Source: Nomia melanderi (Eukaryota > Arthropoda > Insecta > Hymenoptera > Halictidae). Taken from it: a stretch of 64,000 nt of DNA. Below the pieces are notes generated by a model, which was not told the DNA's origin, ran no database searches, and worked only from the letters and a program-made list of their open reading frames with translations. The stretch is taken from the NCBI RefSeq assembly GCF_051020985.1, contig NW_027475133.1:930001-994000 (forward strand), in the 5' to 3' direction. Below are positions 24,140 to 39,089 of this stretch, piece by piece. Position 1 is the stretch's first letter, and each line of letters begins with the position of its first letter. The position numbers and the translations under genes were made by a program.

Positions 24140-26305
24140 GACACTCAGGGTCAGGGAAAAATCCAATATATATCTGGTGATATCTCGGGTGCTATTACAG
24201 ATAGCGCAATAAATCAAAGTGCATTGTCTGTAGGAGGCCCAGGCGAATGAATCTGTGCAGCGGGAACGACCTCGGACCACCAGGGGCCGAGAAAACCACA
24301 GTCTCATGGGTCCGGACACTCAGGGTCAGGGGAAAATCCAATATATATCTGGTGATATCTCGGGTGCTATTACAGATAGCGCAATAAACCAAAGTGCATT
24401 GTCTGTAGGAGGCCCTTGCGAATGAATCTGTGCCGCAGGAACGACCTCGGACCACCAGTGGCCGAGAAAATTACAGATATTCGGAATCCGTCACCCAAGC
24501 TCATGTAAAAATCCAGCAAATATCTGGTGATATCTCGGGTGCTATTAGAGATAGCGCAATAAACCAAAGTGCATTGTCTGTAGGAGACCCTGGCGCCTGA
24601 ATCTGGGCAGCGGGAACGACCTCGGACCACCAGGGGCCGAGAAAACCACCGACTCACGGGGCCGGACACTCAGGGTCAGGGGAAAATCCAATATATATCT
24701 GGTGATATCTCGGGTGCTATTAGAGATTGCGCAATAAACCAAAGTACATTGTCTGTAGGAGGCCCAGGCGCATGAATCTGGCCAGCGGGAACGACCTCGG
24801 ACCACCAGGGGCCAAGAAAACCACCGTCTCATGGGTCCGGACACTCAGGGTCAGGGGAAAATCCAATATATATCTGGTGATATCTCGGGTGCTATTACAG
24901 ATAGCGCAATAAATCAAAGTGCATTGTCTGTAGGAGGCACAGGCGAATGAATCTGGCCAGCAGGAACGACCTCGGACCACCAGGGGCCGAGAAAACCACC
25001 GTCTCATGGGGCCGGACACTCAGGGTCAGGGGAAAATCCAATATATATCTGGTGATATCTCGGGTGCTATTACAGATAGCGCAATAAACCAAAGTGCATT
25101 GTCTGTAGGAGGCCCTTGTGAATGAATCTGTGCCGCAGGAACGACCTCGGACCACCAGTGGCCGAGAAAATTACAGATATTCGGAATCGGTCACCCCAGG
25201 TCATGTAAAAATCCAGCAAATATCTGGTGATATCTCGGGTGCTATTAGAGATAGCGCAATAAACCAAAGTGCATTGTCTGTAGGAGGCCCTGGCGCATGA
25301 ATCCGGGCAGCGGGAACGACCTCGGACCACCAGGGGCCGAGAAAACCACCGACTCACGGGGCCGGACACTCAGGGTCAGGGAAAAATCCAATATATATCT
25401 GGTGATATCTCGGGTGCTATTACAGATAGCGCAATAAATCAAAGTGCATTGTCTGTAGGAGGCCCAGGGGAATGAATCTGTGCAGCGGGAACGACCTCGG
25501 ACCACCAGGGGCCGAGAAAACCACAGTCTCATGGGTCCGGACACTCAGGGTCAGGGGAAAATCCAATATATATCTGGTGATATCTCGGGTGCTATTACAG
25601 ATAGCGCTATAAACCAAAGTGCATTGTCTGTAGGAGGCCCCTGCGAATGAATCTGTGCCGCAGGAACGACCTCGGACCACCAATGGCCGAGAAAATTACA
25701 GATATTCGGAATCCGTCACCCAAGGTCATGTAAAAATCCAGCAAATATCTGGTGATATCTCGGGTGCTATTAGAGATAGCGCAATAAACCAAAGTGCATT
25801 GTCTGTAGGAGACCCTGGCGCATGAATCTGGGCAGCGGGAACGACCTCGGACCACCAGGGGCCGAGGAAACCACCGACTCACGGGGCCGGACACTCAGGG
25901 TCTGGGGAAAATCCAATATATATCTGGTGATATCTCGGGTGCTATTAGAGATTGCCCAATAAACCAAAGTACATTGTCTGTAGGAGGCCCAGGCGCATGA
26001 ATCTGGCCAGCGGGAACGACCTCGGACCACCAGGGGCCGAGAAAACCACCGTCTCATGGGTCCGGACACTCAGGGTCAGGGGAAAATCCAATATATATCT
26101 GGTGATATCTCGGGTGCTATTATAGATAGCGCAATAAATCAAAGTGCATTGTCTGTAGGAGGCACAGGCGAATGAATCTGGCCAGCAGGAACGACCTCCG
26201 ACCACCAGGGGCCGAGAAAACCACCGTCTCATGGGGCCGGACACTCAGGGTCAGGGGAAAATCCAATATATATCTGGTGATATCTCGGGTGCTATTACAG
26301 ATAGC
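24140..26305 (+). repeat. Seven-monomer duplication (1,225 bp)
   Basis: About 24,140-25,080 matches 25,365-26,305 at an offset of 1,225, with roughly ten differences by eye (for example GCGCAAT/GCGCTAT, CCAGTGG/CCAATGG, GATTGCGC/GATTGCCC). It shares the rare AGAGATTGC and GGCACAGGCGAATG variants. About 24,195-24,900 also recurs near 28,395-29,100 at an offset of 4,200. Confidence 0.8.
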
Positions 26306-27169
26306 CCAACAAATCAAAGTGCATTGTCTGTAGGAGGCCCTGCCGCATGAATCTGTGCAGCGGGAACGACCTCGGACTACCAGGGGCCGGGAAAACCACA
26401 GTCTCATGGGGCCGGACACTCAGGGTCAGGGGAAAATTCAATATATATCTGGTGATATCTCGGGTGCTATTAGAGATAGCGCAATAAATCAAAGTGCATT
26501 GTCTGTAGGAGGCACTGGCGAATGAATCTGTGCCGCAGGAACGACCTCGGACCACCAGTGGCCAAGAAAATTACAGATATTCGGAATCCGTCACCCAAGG
26601 TCATGTAAAAATCCAGCATATATCTGGTGATATCTCGGGTGCTATTACAGATAGCGCAATAAACCAAAGTGCATTGTCTGTAGGAGGCCCAGGCGCATGA
26701 ATCTGGCCAGCGGGAACGACCTCGGACCACCAGGGGCCGAGAAAACCACCGTCTCATGGGTCCGGACACTCAGGGTCAGGGGTAAATCCAATATATATCT
26801 GGTGATATCTCGGGTGCTATTACAAATAGCGCAATAAATCAAAGTGCATTGTCTGTAGGAGCCACAGGCGAATGAATCTGGCCAGCGGGAACGACCTCGG
26901 ACCACCAGGGGCCGAGAAAACCACCGTCTCATGGGTCCGGACACTCAGGGTCAGGGAAAAATCCAATATATATCTGGTGATATCTCGGGTGCTATTTGAG
27001 ATAGCGCAAGAAATCAAAGTGCATTGTCTGTAGGAGGCCCAGGCGCCTGAATCTGGGCAGCGGGAACGACCTCGGACCACCAGGGGCCGAGAAAACCACA
27101 GTCTCATGGGGCCGGTCACTCAGGGTCGGGGGAAAATCGAATATATATCTGGTGATATCTCGGGCGCTA

Positions 27170-30100
27170 TTAGAGATAGCGCAATAAATCAAAGTGCATT
27201 GTCGGCAGGAGGCCCTTGCGAATGAATCTGTGCAGCGGGAACGACCTCGGATCAACAGGGTCCGAGAAAACCACCGACACATGGGGCCGGACACTCAGGG
27301 TCAGGGAAAAATCCAATATATATCTGGTGATATCTCGGGTGCTATTAGAGATAGCGCAATAAACCAAAGTGAATTATCTGCAGCAGGCCCTGGCGCATGA
27401 ATCTGTGCAGCGGGAAAGACCTCGGACCACCAGGGGCCGAGAAAATCACCGTCTCATGGAGCCGGACACTCAGGGTCAGGGAAAAATCCAATATATATCT
27501 GGTGATATCTCGGGTGCTATTACAGATAGCGCAATAAATCAAAGTGCATTGTCTGCAGGAGGCCCTTGCGAATGAATCTGTGCAGCGGGAACGACCTCGG
27601 ATCAACAGGGGCCGAGAAAACCACCGACACATGGGGCCGGACACTCAGGGTCAGGGAAAAATCCAATATATACCTGGTGATATCTCGGGTGCTATTAGAG
27701 ATAGCGCAATAAACGAAAGTGAATTATCTGCAGCAGGCCCTGGCACATGAATCTGTGCAGCGGGAACGTCCTCGGATCACCAGGGTCCGAGAAAACCACC
27801 GTCTCATGGGGCCGGACACTCAGGGTCGGGGAAAAATCCAATATATATCTGGTGATATCTCGGGTGCTATTACAGATAGCGCAATAAATCAAAGTGCATT
27901 GTCTGTAGGAGGCCCAGGCGAATGAATCTGGGCAGCGGGAACGACCTCGGACCACCAGGGGCCGAGAAAATCACCGTCTCATGGGGCCGGACATTCAGGG
28001 TCAGGGGAAAATCCAATATATATCTGGTGATATCTCGGGTGCTATTACAGATAGCGCAATAAACCAAAGTGCATTGTCTGTAGGAGGCCCAGGCGAATGA
28101 ATCTGTGCAGCGGGAAAGACCTCGGACCACCAGGGGCCGAGAAAATCACCGTCTCATGGAGCCGGACACTCAGGGTCAGGGAAAAATCCAATATATATCT
28201 GGTGATATCTCGGGTGCTATTACAGATAGCGCAATAAATCAAAGTGCATTGTCTGTAGGAGGCCCAGGCGAATGAATCTGTGCAGCGGGAAAGACCACGG
28301 ACCACCAGGGGCCGAGAAAATCACCGTCTCATGGAGCCGGACACTCAGGGTCAGGGAAAAATCCAATATATATCTGGTGATATCTCGGGTGCTATTACAG
28401 ATAGCGCAATAAATCAAAGTGCATTGTCTGTAGGAGGCCCAGGCGAATGAATCTGTGCAGCGGGAACGACCTCGGACCACCAGAGGCCGAGAAAACGACA
28501 GTCTCATGGGTCCGGACACTCAGGGTCAGGGGAAAATCCAATATATATCTGGTGATATCTCGGGTGCTATTACAGATAGCGCAATAAACCAAAGTGCATT
28601 GTCTGTAGGAGGCCCTTGCGAATGAATCTGTGCCGCAGGAACGACCTCGGACCACCAGTGGCCGAGAAAATTACAGATATTCGGAATCCGTCACCCAAGG
28701 TCATGTAAAAATCCAGCAAATATCTGGTGATATCTCGGGTGCTATTAGAGATAGCGCAATAAACCAAAGTGCATTGTCTGTAGGAGACCCTGGCGCATAA
28801 ATCTGGGCAGCGGGAACGACCTCGGACCACCAGGGGCCGAGAAAACCACCGACTCACGGGGCCGGACACTCAGGGTCAGGGGAAAATCCAATATATATCT
28901 GGTGATATCTCGGGTGCTATTAGAGATAGCGCAATAAACCAAAGTGAATTATTTGCAGGAGGCCCTGGCGCATGCATCTGTGCAGCGGGAACGACCTCGG
29001 ACCACCAGGGGACGAGAAAACCACCGTCTCATGGGGCCGGACACTCAGGGTCAGGGAAAAATCAAATATTTATCTGGTGATATCTCGGGTGCTATTACAG
29101 ATAGCGCAATAAATCAAAGTGCATTGTCTGTAGGAGGCCCTGGCGCATGAATCTGTGCAGCGGGAACGACCTCGGACCACCAGGGGCCGAGAAAACCACC
29201 GTCTCATGGGGCCGGACATTCAGGGTCTGGGGAAAATCTAATATATATCTGGTGATATCTCGGGTGCTATTTGAGATACCGCAATAAACCAAAGTGAATT
29301 ATCTGCAGGAGGCCCTGGCGCATGAATCTGTGCAGCGGGAACGACCTCGGATCACCAGGGTCCGAGAAAACCACCGTCTTATGGGGCCGGACACTCAGGG
29401 TCGGGGAAAAATCCAATATATATCTGGTGATAACTCGGGTGCTATTACAGATAGCCTAATAACCCAAAGTGCATTGTCTGTAGGAGGCCCTGGCGCATGA
29501 ATCTGGGCAGCGGGAACGACCTCGGACCACCAGGGACCGAGAAAATCACCGTCTCATGGAGCCGGACACTCAGGGTCAGGGAAAAATCCAATATATATCT
29601 GGTGAAATCACGGGTGCTATGAGAGATAGCGCAATAAACCAAAGTGAATTATTTGCAGGAGGCCCTGGCGCATGCATCTGTGCAGCGGGAACGACCTCGG
29701 ACCACCAGGGGACGAGAAAACCACCATCTCATGGGGCCGGACACTCAGTGTCAGGGAAAAATCAAATATATATCTGGTGATATCTCGGGTGCTATTACAG
29801 ATAGCGCAATAAATCAAAGTGCATTGTCTGCAGGAGGCCCTTGCGAATGAATCTGTGCAGCGGGAACGACCTCGGATCAACAGGGGCCGAGAAAACCACC
29901 GACACATGGGGCCGGACACTCAGGGTCAGGGAAAAATCCAATATATATCTGGTGATATCTCGGGTGCTATTAGAGATGGCGCAATAAACCAAAGTTAGTT
30001 ATCTGCCGGAGGCCCTGCCGCATGCATCTGTGCAGCGGGAACGACCTCGGACCACCAGGGGACGAGAAAACAACCGTCTCATGGGGCCGGACACTCAGGG

Positions 30101-30930
30101 TCAGGGAAAAATCAAATATATATCTGGTGAAATCACGGGTGCTATTTGAGATAGCGCAATAAATCAAAGTGCATTGTCTGTAGGAGGCCCAGGCGCATGA
30201 ATCTGGGCAGCGGGAACGACCTCGGACAACCAGGGGCCGAGAAAACCACAGTCTCATGGGGCCGGTCACTCAGGGTCAGGGGAAAATCCAATATATATCT
30301 GGTGATATCTCTGGCGCTATTAGAGATAGCGCAATAAACCAAAGTGAATTATCTGCAGGAGGCCCTGGCGCATCCATCTGTGCAGCGGGAACGACCTCGG
30401 ACCACCAGGGGACGAGAAAACCACCATCTCATGGGGCCGGACACTCAGGGTCAAGGAAAAATCAAATATATATCTGGTGATATCTCGGGTGCTATTACAG
30501 ATAGCGCAATAAATCAAAGTGCATTGTCTGCAGGAGGCCCTTGCGAATGAATCTGTGCAGCGGGAACGACCTCGGATCAACAGGGGCCGAGAAAACCACC
30601 GACACATGGGGCCGGACACTCAGGGTCAGGGAAAAATCCAATATATATCTGGTGATATCTCGGGTGCTATTAGAGATAGCGCAATAAACCAAAGTGAATT
30701 ATCTGCAGCAGGCCCTGGCGCATGAATCTGTGCAGCGGGAACGACCTCGGATCACCAGGGTCCGAGAAAACCACCGTCTCATGGGGCCGGACACTCAGGG
30801 TCGGGGAAAAATCCAATATATATCTGGTGATATCTCGGGTGCTATTACAGATAGCGCAATAAATCAAAGTGCATTGTCTGTAGGAGGCCCAGGCGAATGA
30901 ATCTGGGCAGCTGGAACGACCTCGGACCAC
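27170..30930 (+). repeat. Patchwork of GATCAACAGG/CGACACATGG monomers
   Basis: Monomers carrying GGATCAACAGGGGCC or GGATCAACAGGGTCC with CACCGACACATGGGG occur near 27,250, 27,600, 29,873 and 30,573, and also near 12,200, 13,250, 14,828, 19,552, 36,533 and 40,731. They are usually followed by a CTGCAGCAGGCCC monomer, so this two-monomer module travels as a unit. Confidence 0.7.
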
Positions 30931-33831
30931 CAGGGGCCGAGAAAATCACCGTCTCATGGGGCCGGACATTCAGGGTCAGGGGAAAATCCAATATATATCT
31001 GGTGATATCTCGGGTGCTATTACAGATAGCGCAATAAACCAAAGTGCATTGTCTGTAGGAGGGCCTGGCGCATGAATCCGGGCAGTGGGAACGACCAACG
31101 ACCACCAGGGGCCGAGAAAACCACCGACTCACGGGCTCGGACACTCAGGGTCAGGGGAAAATCCTATATATATCTGGTGATATCTCGGGTGCTATTAGAG
31201 GTAGCGCAATAAACCAAAGTGAATTATCTGCAGGAGGCCCTGGCGCATGCATCTGTGCAGCGGGAACGACCTCGGAACACCAGGGGCCAAGAAAACCACC
31301 GTCTCATGGCGCCGGACACTCAGGGTCAGGGAAAAATCCAATATATATCTGGTGATATCTCGGGTGCTATTACAGATAGCGCAATAAATCAAAGTGCATT
31401 GTCTGTAGGAGGCCCAGGCGAATGAATCTGTGCAGCGGGAAGGACCTCGGACCACCAGGGGCCGAGAAAATCACCGTCTCATGGAGCCGTACACTCAGTG
31501 TCAGGGAAAAATCCAATATATATCTGGTGATATCTCGGGTGCTATTACAGATAGCGCAATAAATCAAAGTGCATTGTCTGTAGGAGGCCCAGGCGAATGA
31601 ATCTGTGCAGCGGGAACGACCTCGGATCACCAGGGTCCGAGAAAACTACCGTCTCATGGGTCCGGACACTCAAGGTCATGTGAAAATCCAGCATATATCT
31701 GGTGATATCTCGGGTGCTATTACAGATAGCGCAATAAATCAAAGTGCATTGTCTGTAGGAGGCCCAGGCGAATGAATCTGTGCAGCGGGAACGACCTCGG
31801 ACCACCAGGTGCCGAGAAAACCACCGTCTCATGGGGCCGGACATTCAGGGTCAGGGGAAAATCTAATATATATCTGGTGATATCTCGGGTGCTATTAGAG
31901 ATACCGCTATAAACCAAAGTGAATTATCTGCAGGAGGCCCTGGCGCATGAATCTGTGCAGCGGGAACGACCTCGGATCACCAGGGACCGAGAAAACCACC
32001 GTCTTATGGGGCCGGACACTCAGGGTCGGGGGAAAATCCAATATATATCTGGTGATATCTCGGGTGCTATTACAGATAGCGCAATAAACCAAAGCGAATT
32101 ATCTGCAGGAAGCCCTGGCGCATGAATCTGTGCAGCTGGAACGACCTCGCACCACCAGGGGCCGAGAAAACCACCGTCTCATGGGGCCGGACACTCAGGG
32201 TCAGGGGAAAATCCAATATATATCTGGTGATATCTCGGGTGCTATTACAGATAGCGCAATAAACCAAAGTGCATTGTCTGTAGGAGGCCCAGGCGAATGA
32301 ATCTGTGCAGCGGGAACGACCTCGGACCACCAGGGGCCGAGAAAATTACAGATATTCGGAATCCGTCACCCAAGGTCATGTAAAAATCCAGCATATATCT
32401 GGTGATATCTCGGGTGCTATTACAGATAGCCTAATAACCCATAGTGCATTGTCTGTAGGAGGCCCTGGCGCATGAATCTGGGCAGCGGGAACGACCTCGG
32501 ACCACCAGGGACCGAGAAAATCACCGTCTCATGGAGCCGGACACTCAGGGTCAGGGAAAAATCCAATATATATCTGGTGATATCTCGGGTGCTATTAGAG
32601 ATGGCGCAATAAACCAAAGTTAGTTATCTGCAGGAGGCCCTGCCGCATGCATCTGTGCAGCGGGAACGACCTCGGACCACCAGGGGCCGAGAAAACCACC
32701 GTCTCATGGGGCCGGACACTCAGGGTCAGGGAAAAATCAAATATATATCTGGTGAAATCACTGGTGCTATTAGAGATAGCGCAATAAACCAAAGTGAATT
32801 ATTTGCAGGAGGCCCTGGCGCATGCATCTGTGCAGCGGGAACGACCTCGGACCACCAGGGGACGAGAAAACAACCATCTCATGGGGCCGGACACTCAGGG
32901 TCAGGGAAAAATCAAATATATATCTGGTGATATCTCGGGTGCTATTACAGATAGCGCAATAAACCAAAGTGCATTGTCTGTAAGAGGCCCTTGTGAATGA
33001 ATCTGTGCCTCAGGAACGACCTCGGACCACCAGTGGCCGAGAAAATTACAGATATTCGGAATCCGTCACCCAAGGTCATGTAAAAATCCAGCAAGTATCT
33101 GGTGATATCTCGGGTGGTATTAGAGACAGCGCAATAAACCAAAGTGCATTGTCTGCAGGAGGCCCTGGCGCATGAATCCGGGCAGCAGGAATGACCTCGG
33201 ACCACCAGGGGCCGAGAAAACCACCGACTCACGGGGCCGGACACTCAGGGTCAGGGGAAAGTCCAATATATATCTGGTGATATCTCGGGTGCTATTAGAG
33301 ATAGCGCAATAAACCAAAGCGAATTATCTGCAGGAGGCCCTGGCGCATGCATCTGTGCAGCGGGAACGACCTCGGACCACCAGGGGCCGAGAAAACCACC
33401 GTCTCATAGGGCCGGACACTCAGGGTCAGGGAAAAATCGAATATGTATCTGGTGAAATCACGGGTGCTATTAGAGATAGCGCAATAAACCAAAGTGAATT
33501 ATTTGCAGGAGGCCCTGGCGCATGCATCTGTGCAGCGGGAACGACCTCGGATCACCAGGGGCCAAGAAAACCACCGTCTCATGGCGCCGGACACTCAGGG
33601 TCAGGGTAAAATCCAATATATATCTGGTGATATCTCGGGTGCTATTACAGATAGCGCAATATATCAAAGTGCATTGTCTGTAGGAGGCCCAGGCGCATGA
33701 ATCTGGCCAGCGGGAACGACCTCGGACCACCAGGGGCCGAGAAAACCACAGTCTCATGGGGCCAGACACTCAGGGTCAGGGGAAAATCCAATATATATCT
33801 GGTGATATCTCGGGTGCTATTAGAGATAGCG

Positions 33832-36086
33832 CAATAAACCAAAGTGAATTATCTGCAGGAGGCCCTGGCGCATGAATCTGTGCAGCGGGAACGACCTCGG
33901 GCCACCGGGGGCCGAGAAGACCACCGTCTCATGGGGCCGGACACTCAGGGTCAGGGAAAAATCCAATATATATCTGGTGATATCTCGGGTGCTATTAGAG
34001 ATGGCGCAATAAACCAAAGTTAGTTATCTGCAGGAGGCCCTGCCGCATGCATCTGTGGAGCGGGAACGACCTCGGACCACCAGGGGCCGAGAAAACCACC
34101 GTCTCATGGGGCCGGACACTCAGGGTCAGGGAAAAATCAAATATATATCTGGTGAAATCACGGGTGCTATTAGAGATAGCGCAATAAATCAAAGTGCATT
34201 GTCTGTAGGAGGCCCTGGCGCATGCATCTGTGCAGCGGGAACGACCTCGGACCACCAGGGGACGAGAAAACCACCATCTCATGGGGCCGGACACTCAGGG
34301 TCAGGGAAAAATCAAATATATATCTGGTGATATTTCGGGTGCTATTACAGATAGCGCAATAAATCAAAGTGCATTGTCTGTAGGAGGCCCTGGCGCATGC
34401 ATCTGTGTAGCGGGAACGACCTCGGACCACCAGGGGACGAGAAAACCACCATCTCATGGGGCCGGACACTCAGGGTCAGGGAAAAATCCAATATAAATCT
34501 GGTGATATCTCGGGTGCTATTAGAGATAGCGCAATAAACCAAAGTGAATTATCTGCAGCAGGCCCTTGTGCATGAATCTGTGCAGCGGGAACGACCTCGG
34601 ACCACCAGGGGCCGAGAAAATCACCGTCTCATGGGGCCGGACATTCAGGGTCAGGGGAAAATCCAATATATATCTGGTGATATCTCAGGTGCTATTAGAG
34701 ATAGCGCAATAAACCAAAGTGAATTATCTGCAGGAGGCCCTGGCGCATGAATCTGTGCAGCGGGAACGACCTCGGACCACCGGGGGCCGAGAAGACCTCC
34801 GTGTCATGGGGCCGGACACTCAGGGTCAGGGAAAAATCCAATATGTATCTGGTGATATCTCGGGTGCTATTAGAGATGACGCAATAAACCAAAGTGAATT
34901 ATCTGCAGGAGGCCCTGGCGCATGCATCTGTGCAGCGGGAACGACCTCGGACCTCCAGGGGCCGAGAAAACCACCGTCTCATGGGGCCGGACACTCAGGG
35001 TCAGGGAAAAATCAAATATATATCTGGTGATATCTCGGGTGCTATTACAGATAGCGCAATAAATCAAAGTGCATTGTCTGTAGGAGGCCCTGGCGCATGA
35101 ATCTGTGCAGCGGGAACGACCTCGGACCACCAGGTGCCGAGAAAACCACCGTCTCATGGGGCCGGACATTCAGGGTCAGGGGAAAATCTAATATATATCT
35201 GGTGATATCTCGGGTGCTATTAGAGATACCGCAATAAACCAAAGTGAATTATCTGCAGGAGGCCCTGGCGCATGAATCTGTGCAGCGGGAACGACCTCGG
35301 GCCACCGGGGGCCGAGAAGACCACCGTCTCATGGGGCCGGACACTCAGGGTCAGGGAAAAATCCAATATATATCTGGTGATATCTCGGGTGCTATTAGAG
35401 ATGGCGCAATAAACCAAAGTTAGTTATCTGCAGGAGGCCCTGCCGCATGCATCTGTGGAGCTGGAACGACCTCGGACCACCAGGGGCCGAGAAAACCACC
35501 GTCTCATGGGGCCGGACACTCAGGGTCAGGGAAAAATCAAATATATATCTGGTGAAATCACGGGTGCTATTAGAGATAGCGCAATAAATCAAAGTGCATT
35601 GTCTGTAGGAGGCCCTGGCGCATGCATCTGTGCAGCGGGAACGACCTCGGACCACCAGGGGACGAGAAAACCACCATCTCATGGGGCCGGACACTCAGGG
35701 TCAGGGAAAAATCAAATATATATCTGGTGATATTTCGGGTGCTATTACAGATAGCGCAATAAATCAAAGTGCATTGTCTGTAGGAGGCCCTGGCGCATGC
35801 TTCTGTGTAGCGGGAACGACCTCGGACCACCAGGGGACGAGAAAACCACCATCTCATGGGGCCGGACACTCAGGGTCAGGGAAAAATCCAATATAAATCT
35901 GGTGATATCTCGGGTGCTATTAGAGATAGCGCAATAAACCAAAGTGAATTATCTGCAGCAGGCCCTGGTGCATGAATCTGTGCAGCGGGAACGACCTCGG
36001 ACCACCAGGGGCCGAGAAAATCACCGTCTCATGGGGCCGGACATTCAGGGTCAGGGGAAAATCCAATATATATCTGGTGATATCTC
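33832..36086 (+). repeat. Eight-monomer duplication (1,400 bp)
   Basis: Bases 33,832-34,686 match 35,232-36,086 at an offset of 1,400, with about three differences (CGGGAAC/CTGGAAC, ATCTGTGTAG/TTCTGTGTAG, CCCTTGTG/CCCTGGTG). Part of the block also recurs near 40,150-40,800 and 43,700-44,030. Confidence 0.85.
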
Positions 36087-36959
36087 GGGTGCTATTAGAG
36101 ATGGCGCAATAAACCAAAGTGAATTATCTGCAGGAGGCCCTGGCGCATGCATCTGTGCAGCGGGAACGACCTCGGACCACCAGGGACCGAGAAAACCACC
36201 GTCTTATGGGGCCGGACACACAGGGTCGGGGAAAAATCCAATATATATCTGGTGATATCTCGGGTGCTATTACAGATAGCGCAATAAACCAAAGTGAATT
36301 ATCTGCAGGACGCCCTGGCGCATGAATCTGTGCAGCTGGAACGACCTCGCACCACCAGGGGCCGAGAAAACCACCGTCTCATGGGGCCGGACACTCAGGG
36401 TCAGGGAAAAATCAAATATATATCTGGTGATATTTCGGGTGCTATTACAGATAGCGCAATAAATCAAAGTGCATTGTCTGCAGGAGGCCCTTGCGAATGA
36501 ATCTGTGCAGCGGGAACGACCTCGGATCAAGAGGGGCCGAGAAAACCACCGACACATGGGGCCGGACACTCAGGGTCAGGGAAAAATCCAATATAAATCT
36601 GGTGATATCTCGGGTGCTATTAGAGATAGCGCCATAAACCAAAGTGAATTATCTGCAGCAGGCCCTGGCGCATGAATCTGTGCAGCGGGAACGACGTCGG
36701 ATCACCAGGGTCCGAGAAAACCACCGTCTCATGGGGCCGGACACTCAGGGTCGGGGAAAAATCCAATATATATCTGGTGATATCTCGGGTGCTATTACAG
36801 ATAGCGCAATAAATCAAAGTGCATTGTCTGTAGGAGGCCCAGGCGAATGAATCTGGGCAGCGGGAACGACCTCGGACCACCAGGGGCCAAGAAAACCACC
36901 GTCTCATGGCGCCGGACACTCAGGGTCAGGGAAAAATCCAATATATATCTGGTGATATC

Positions 36960-39000
36960 TCGGGTGCTATTAGAGATACCGCAATAAACCAAAGTGAATT
37001 ATCAGTAGGAGGCCCTTGCGAATGAATCTGTACCGCAGGAACGACCTCGGACCACCAGTGGCCGAGAAAATTACAGATATTCGGAATCCGTCACCCAAGA
37101 TCATGTAAAAATCCAGCAAATATCTGGTGATATCTCGGGTGCTATTACAGATAGCGCAATAAACCGAAGTGCATTGTCTGTAGGAGGCCCTGGCGCATGA
37201 ATCCGGGCAGCGGGAACGACCAACGACCACCAGGGGCCGAGAAAACCACCGACTCACGGGCTCGGACACTCAGGGTCAGGGGAAAATCCTATATATATCT
37301 GGTGATATCTCGGGTGCTATTACAGATAGCGCAATAAATCAAAGTGCATTGTCTGTAGGGGGCCCAGGCGAATGAATCTGTGCAGCGGGAAGGACCTCGG
37401 ACCACCAGGGGCCGAGAAAATCACCGTCTCATGGAGCCGTACACTCAGTGTCAGGGAAAAATCCAATATATATCTGGTGATATCTCGGGTGCTATTACAG
37501 ATAGCGCAATAAATCAAAGTGCATTGTCTGTAGGAGGCCCAGGCGAATGAATCTGTGCAGCGGGAACGACCTCGGATCACCAGGGTCCGAGAAAACTACC
37601 GTCTCATGGGTCCGGACACTCAAGGTCATGTGAAAATCCAGCATATATCTGGTGATATCTCGGGTGCTATTACAGATAGCGCAATAAACCAAAGTGCATT
37701 GTCTGTAGGAGGCCCTGGCGCATGAATCCGGGCAGCGGGAACGACCAACGACCACCAGGGGCCGAGAAAACCACCGACTCACGGGCTCGGACACTCAGGG
37801 TCAGGGGAAAATCCAATATATATCTGGTGATATCTCGGGTGCTATTAGAGGTAGCGCAATAAACCAAAGTGAATTATCTGCAGGAGGCCCTGGCGCATGC
37901 ATCTGTGCAGCGGGAACGACCTCGGAACACCAGGGGCCAAGAAAACCACCGTCTCATGGCGCCGGACACTCAGGGTCAGGGAAAAATCCAATATATATCT
38001 GGTGATATCTCGGGTGCTATTACAGATAGCGCAATAAATCAAAGTGCATTGTCTGTAGGAGGCCCAGGCGAATGAATCTGTGCAGCGGGAAGGACCTCGG
38101 ACCACCAGTGGCCGAGAAAATTACAGATATTCGGAATCCGTCACCCAAGATCATGTAAAAATCCAGCAAATATCTGGTGATATCTCGGGTGCTATTACAG
38201 ATAGCGCAATAAACCGAAGTGCATTGTCTGTAGGAGGGCCTGGCGCATGAATCCGGGCAGCGGGAACGACCAACGACCACCAGGGGCCGAGAAAACCACC
38301 GACTCACGGGCTCGGACACTCAGGGTCAGGGGAAAATCCTATATATATCTGGTGATATCTCGGGTGCTATTAGAGGTAGCGCAATAAACCAAAGTGAATT
38401 ATCTGCAGGAGGCCCTGGCGCATGCATCTGTGCAGCGGGAACGACCTCGGAACACCAGGGGCCAAGAAAACCACCGTCTCATGGCGCCGGACACTCAGGG
38501 TCAGGGAAAAATCCAATATATATCTGGTGATATCTCGGGTGCTATTACAGATAGCGCAATAAATCAAAGTGCATTGTCTGTAGGAGGCCCAGGCGAATGA
38601 ATCTGTGCAGCGGGAAGGACCTCGGACCACCAGGGGCCGAGAAAATCACCGTCTCATGGAGCCGTACACTCAGTGTCAGGGAAAAATCCAATATATATCT
38701 GGTGATATCTCGGGTGCTATTACAGATAGCGCAATAAATCAAAGTGCATTGTCTGTAGGAGGCCCAGGCGAATGAATCTGTGCAGCGGGAACGACCTCGG
38801 ATCACCAGGGTCCGAGAAAACTACCGTCTCATGGGTCCGGACACTCAAGGTCATGTGAAAATCCAGCATATATCTGGTGATATCTCGGGTGCTATTACAG
38901 ATAGCGCAATAAACCAAAGTGCATTGTCTGTAGGAGGCCCTTGCGAATGAATCTGTACCGCAGGAACGACCTCGGACCACCAGTGGCCGAGAAAATTACA
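36960..39000 (+). repeat. Nested 3-, 6- and 7-monomer copies
   Basis: About 37,810-38,105 recurs at 38,335-38,630 (offset 525). About 36,990-37,270 recurs near 38,040-38,320 (offset 1,050, although only the part after the B segment matches well). About 37,320-37,720 recurs near 38,545-38,945 (offset 1,225). Shared markers are CGACCAACGACCACC, CACGGGCTCGG, GAGGTAGCGC, CGTACACTCAGTGTCAGG and CTCAAGGTCATGTG. The same modules occur at about 31,080-31,720. Confidence 0.75.
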
Positions 39001-39089
39001 GATATTCGGAATCCGTGACCCAAGGTCATGTAAAAATCCTGCAAATATCTGGTGATATCTCGGGTTCTATTAGAGATGGCGCAATAAAC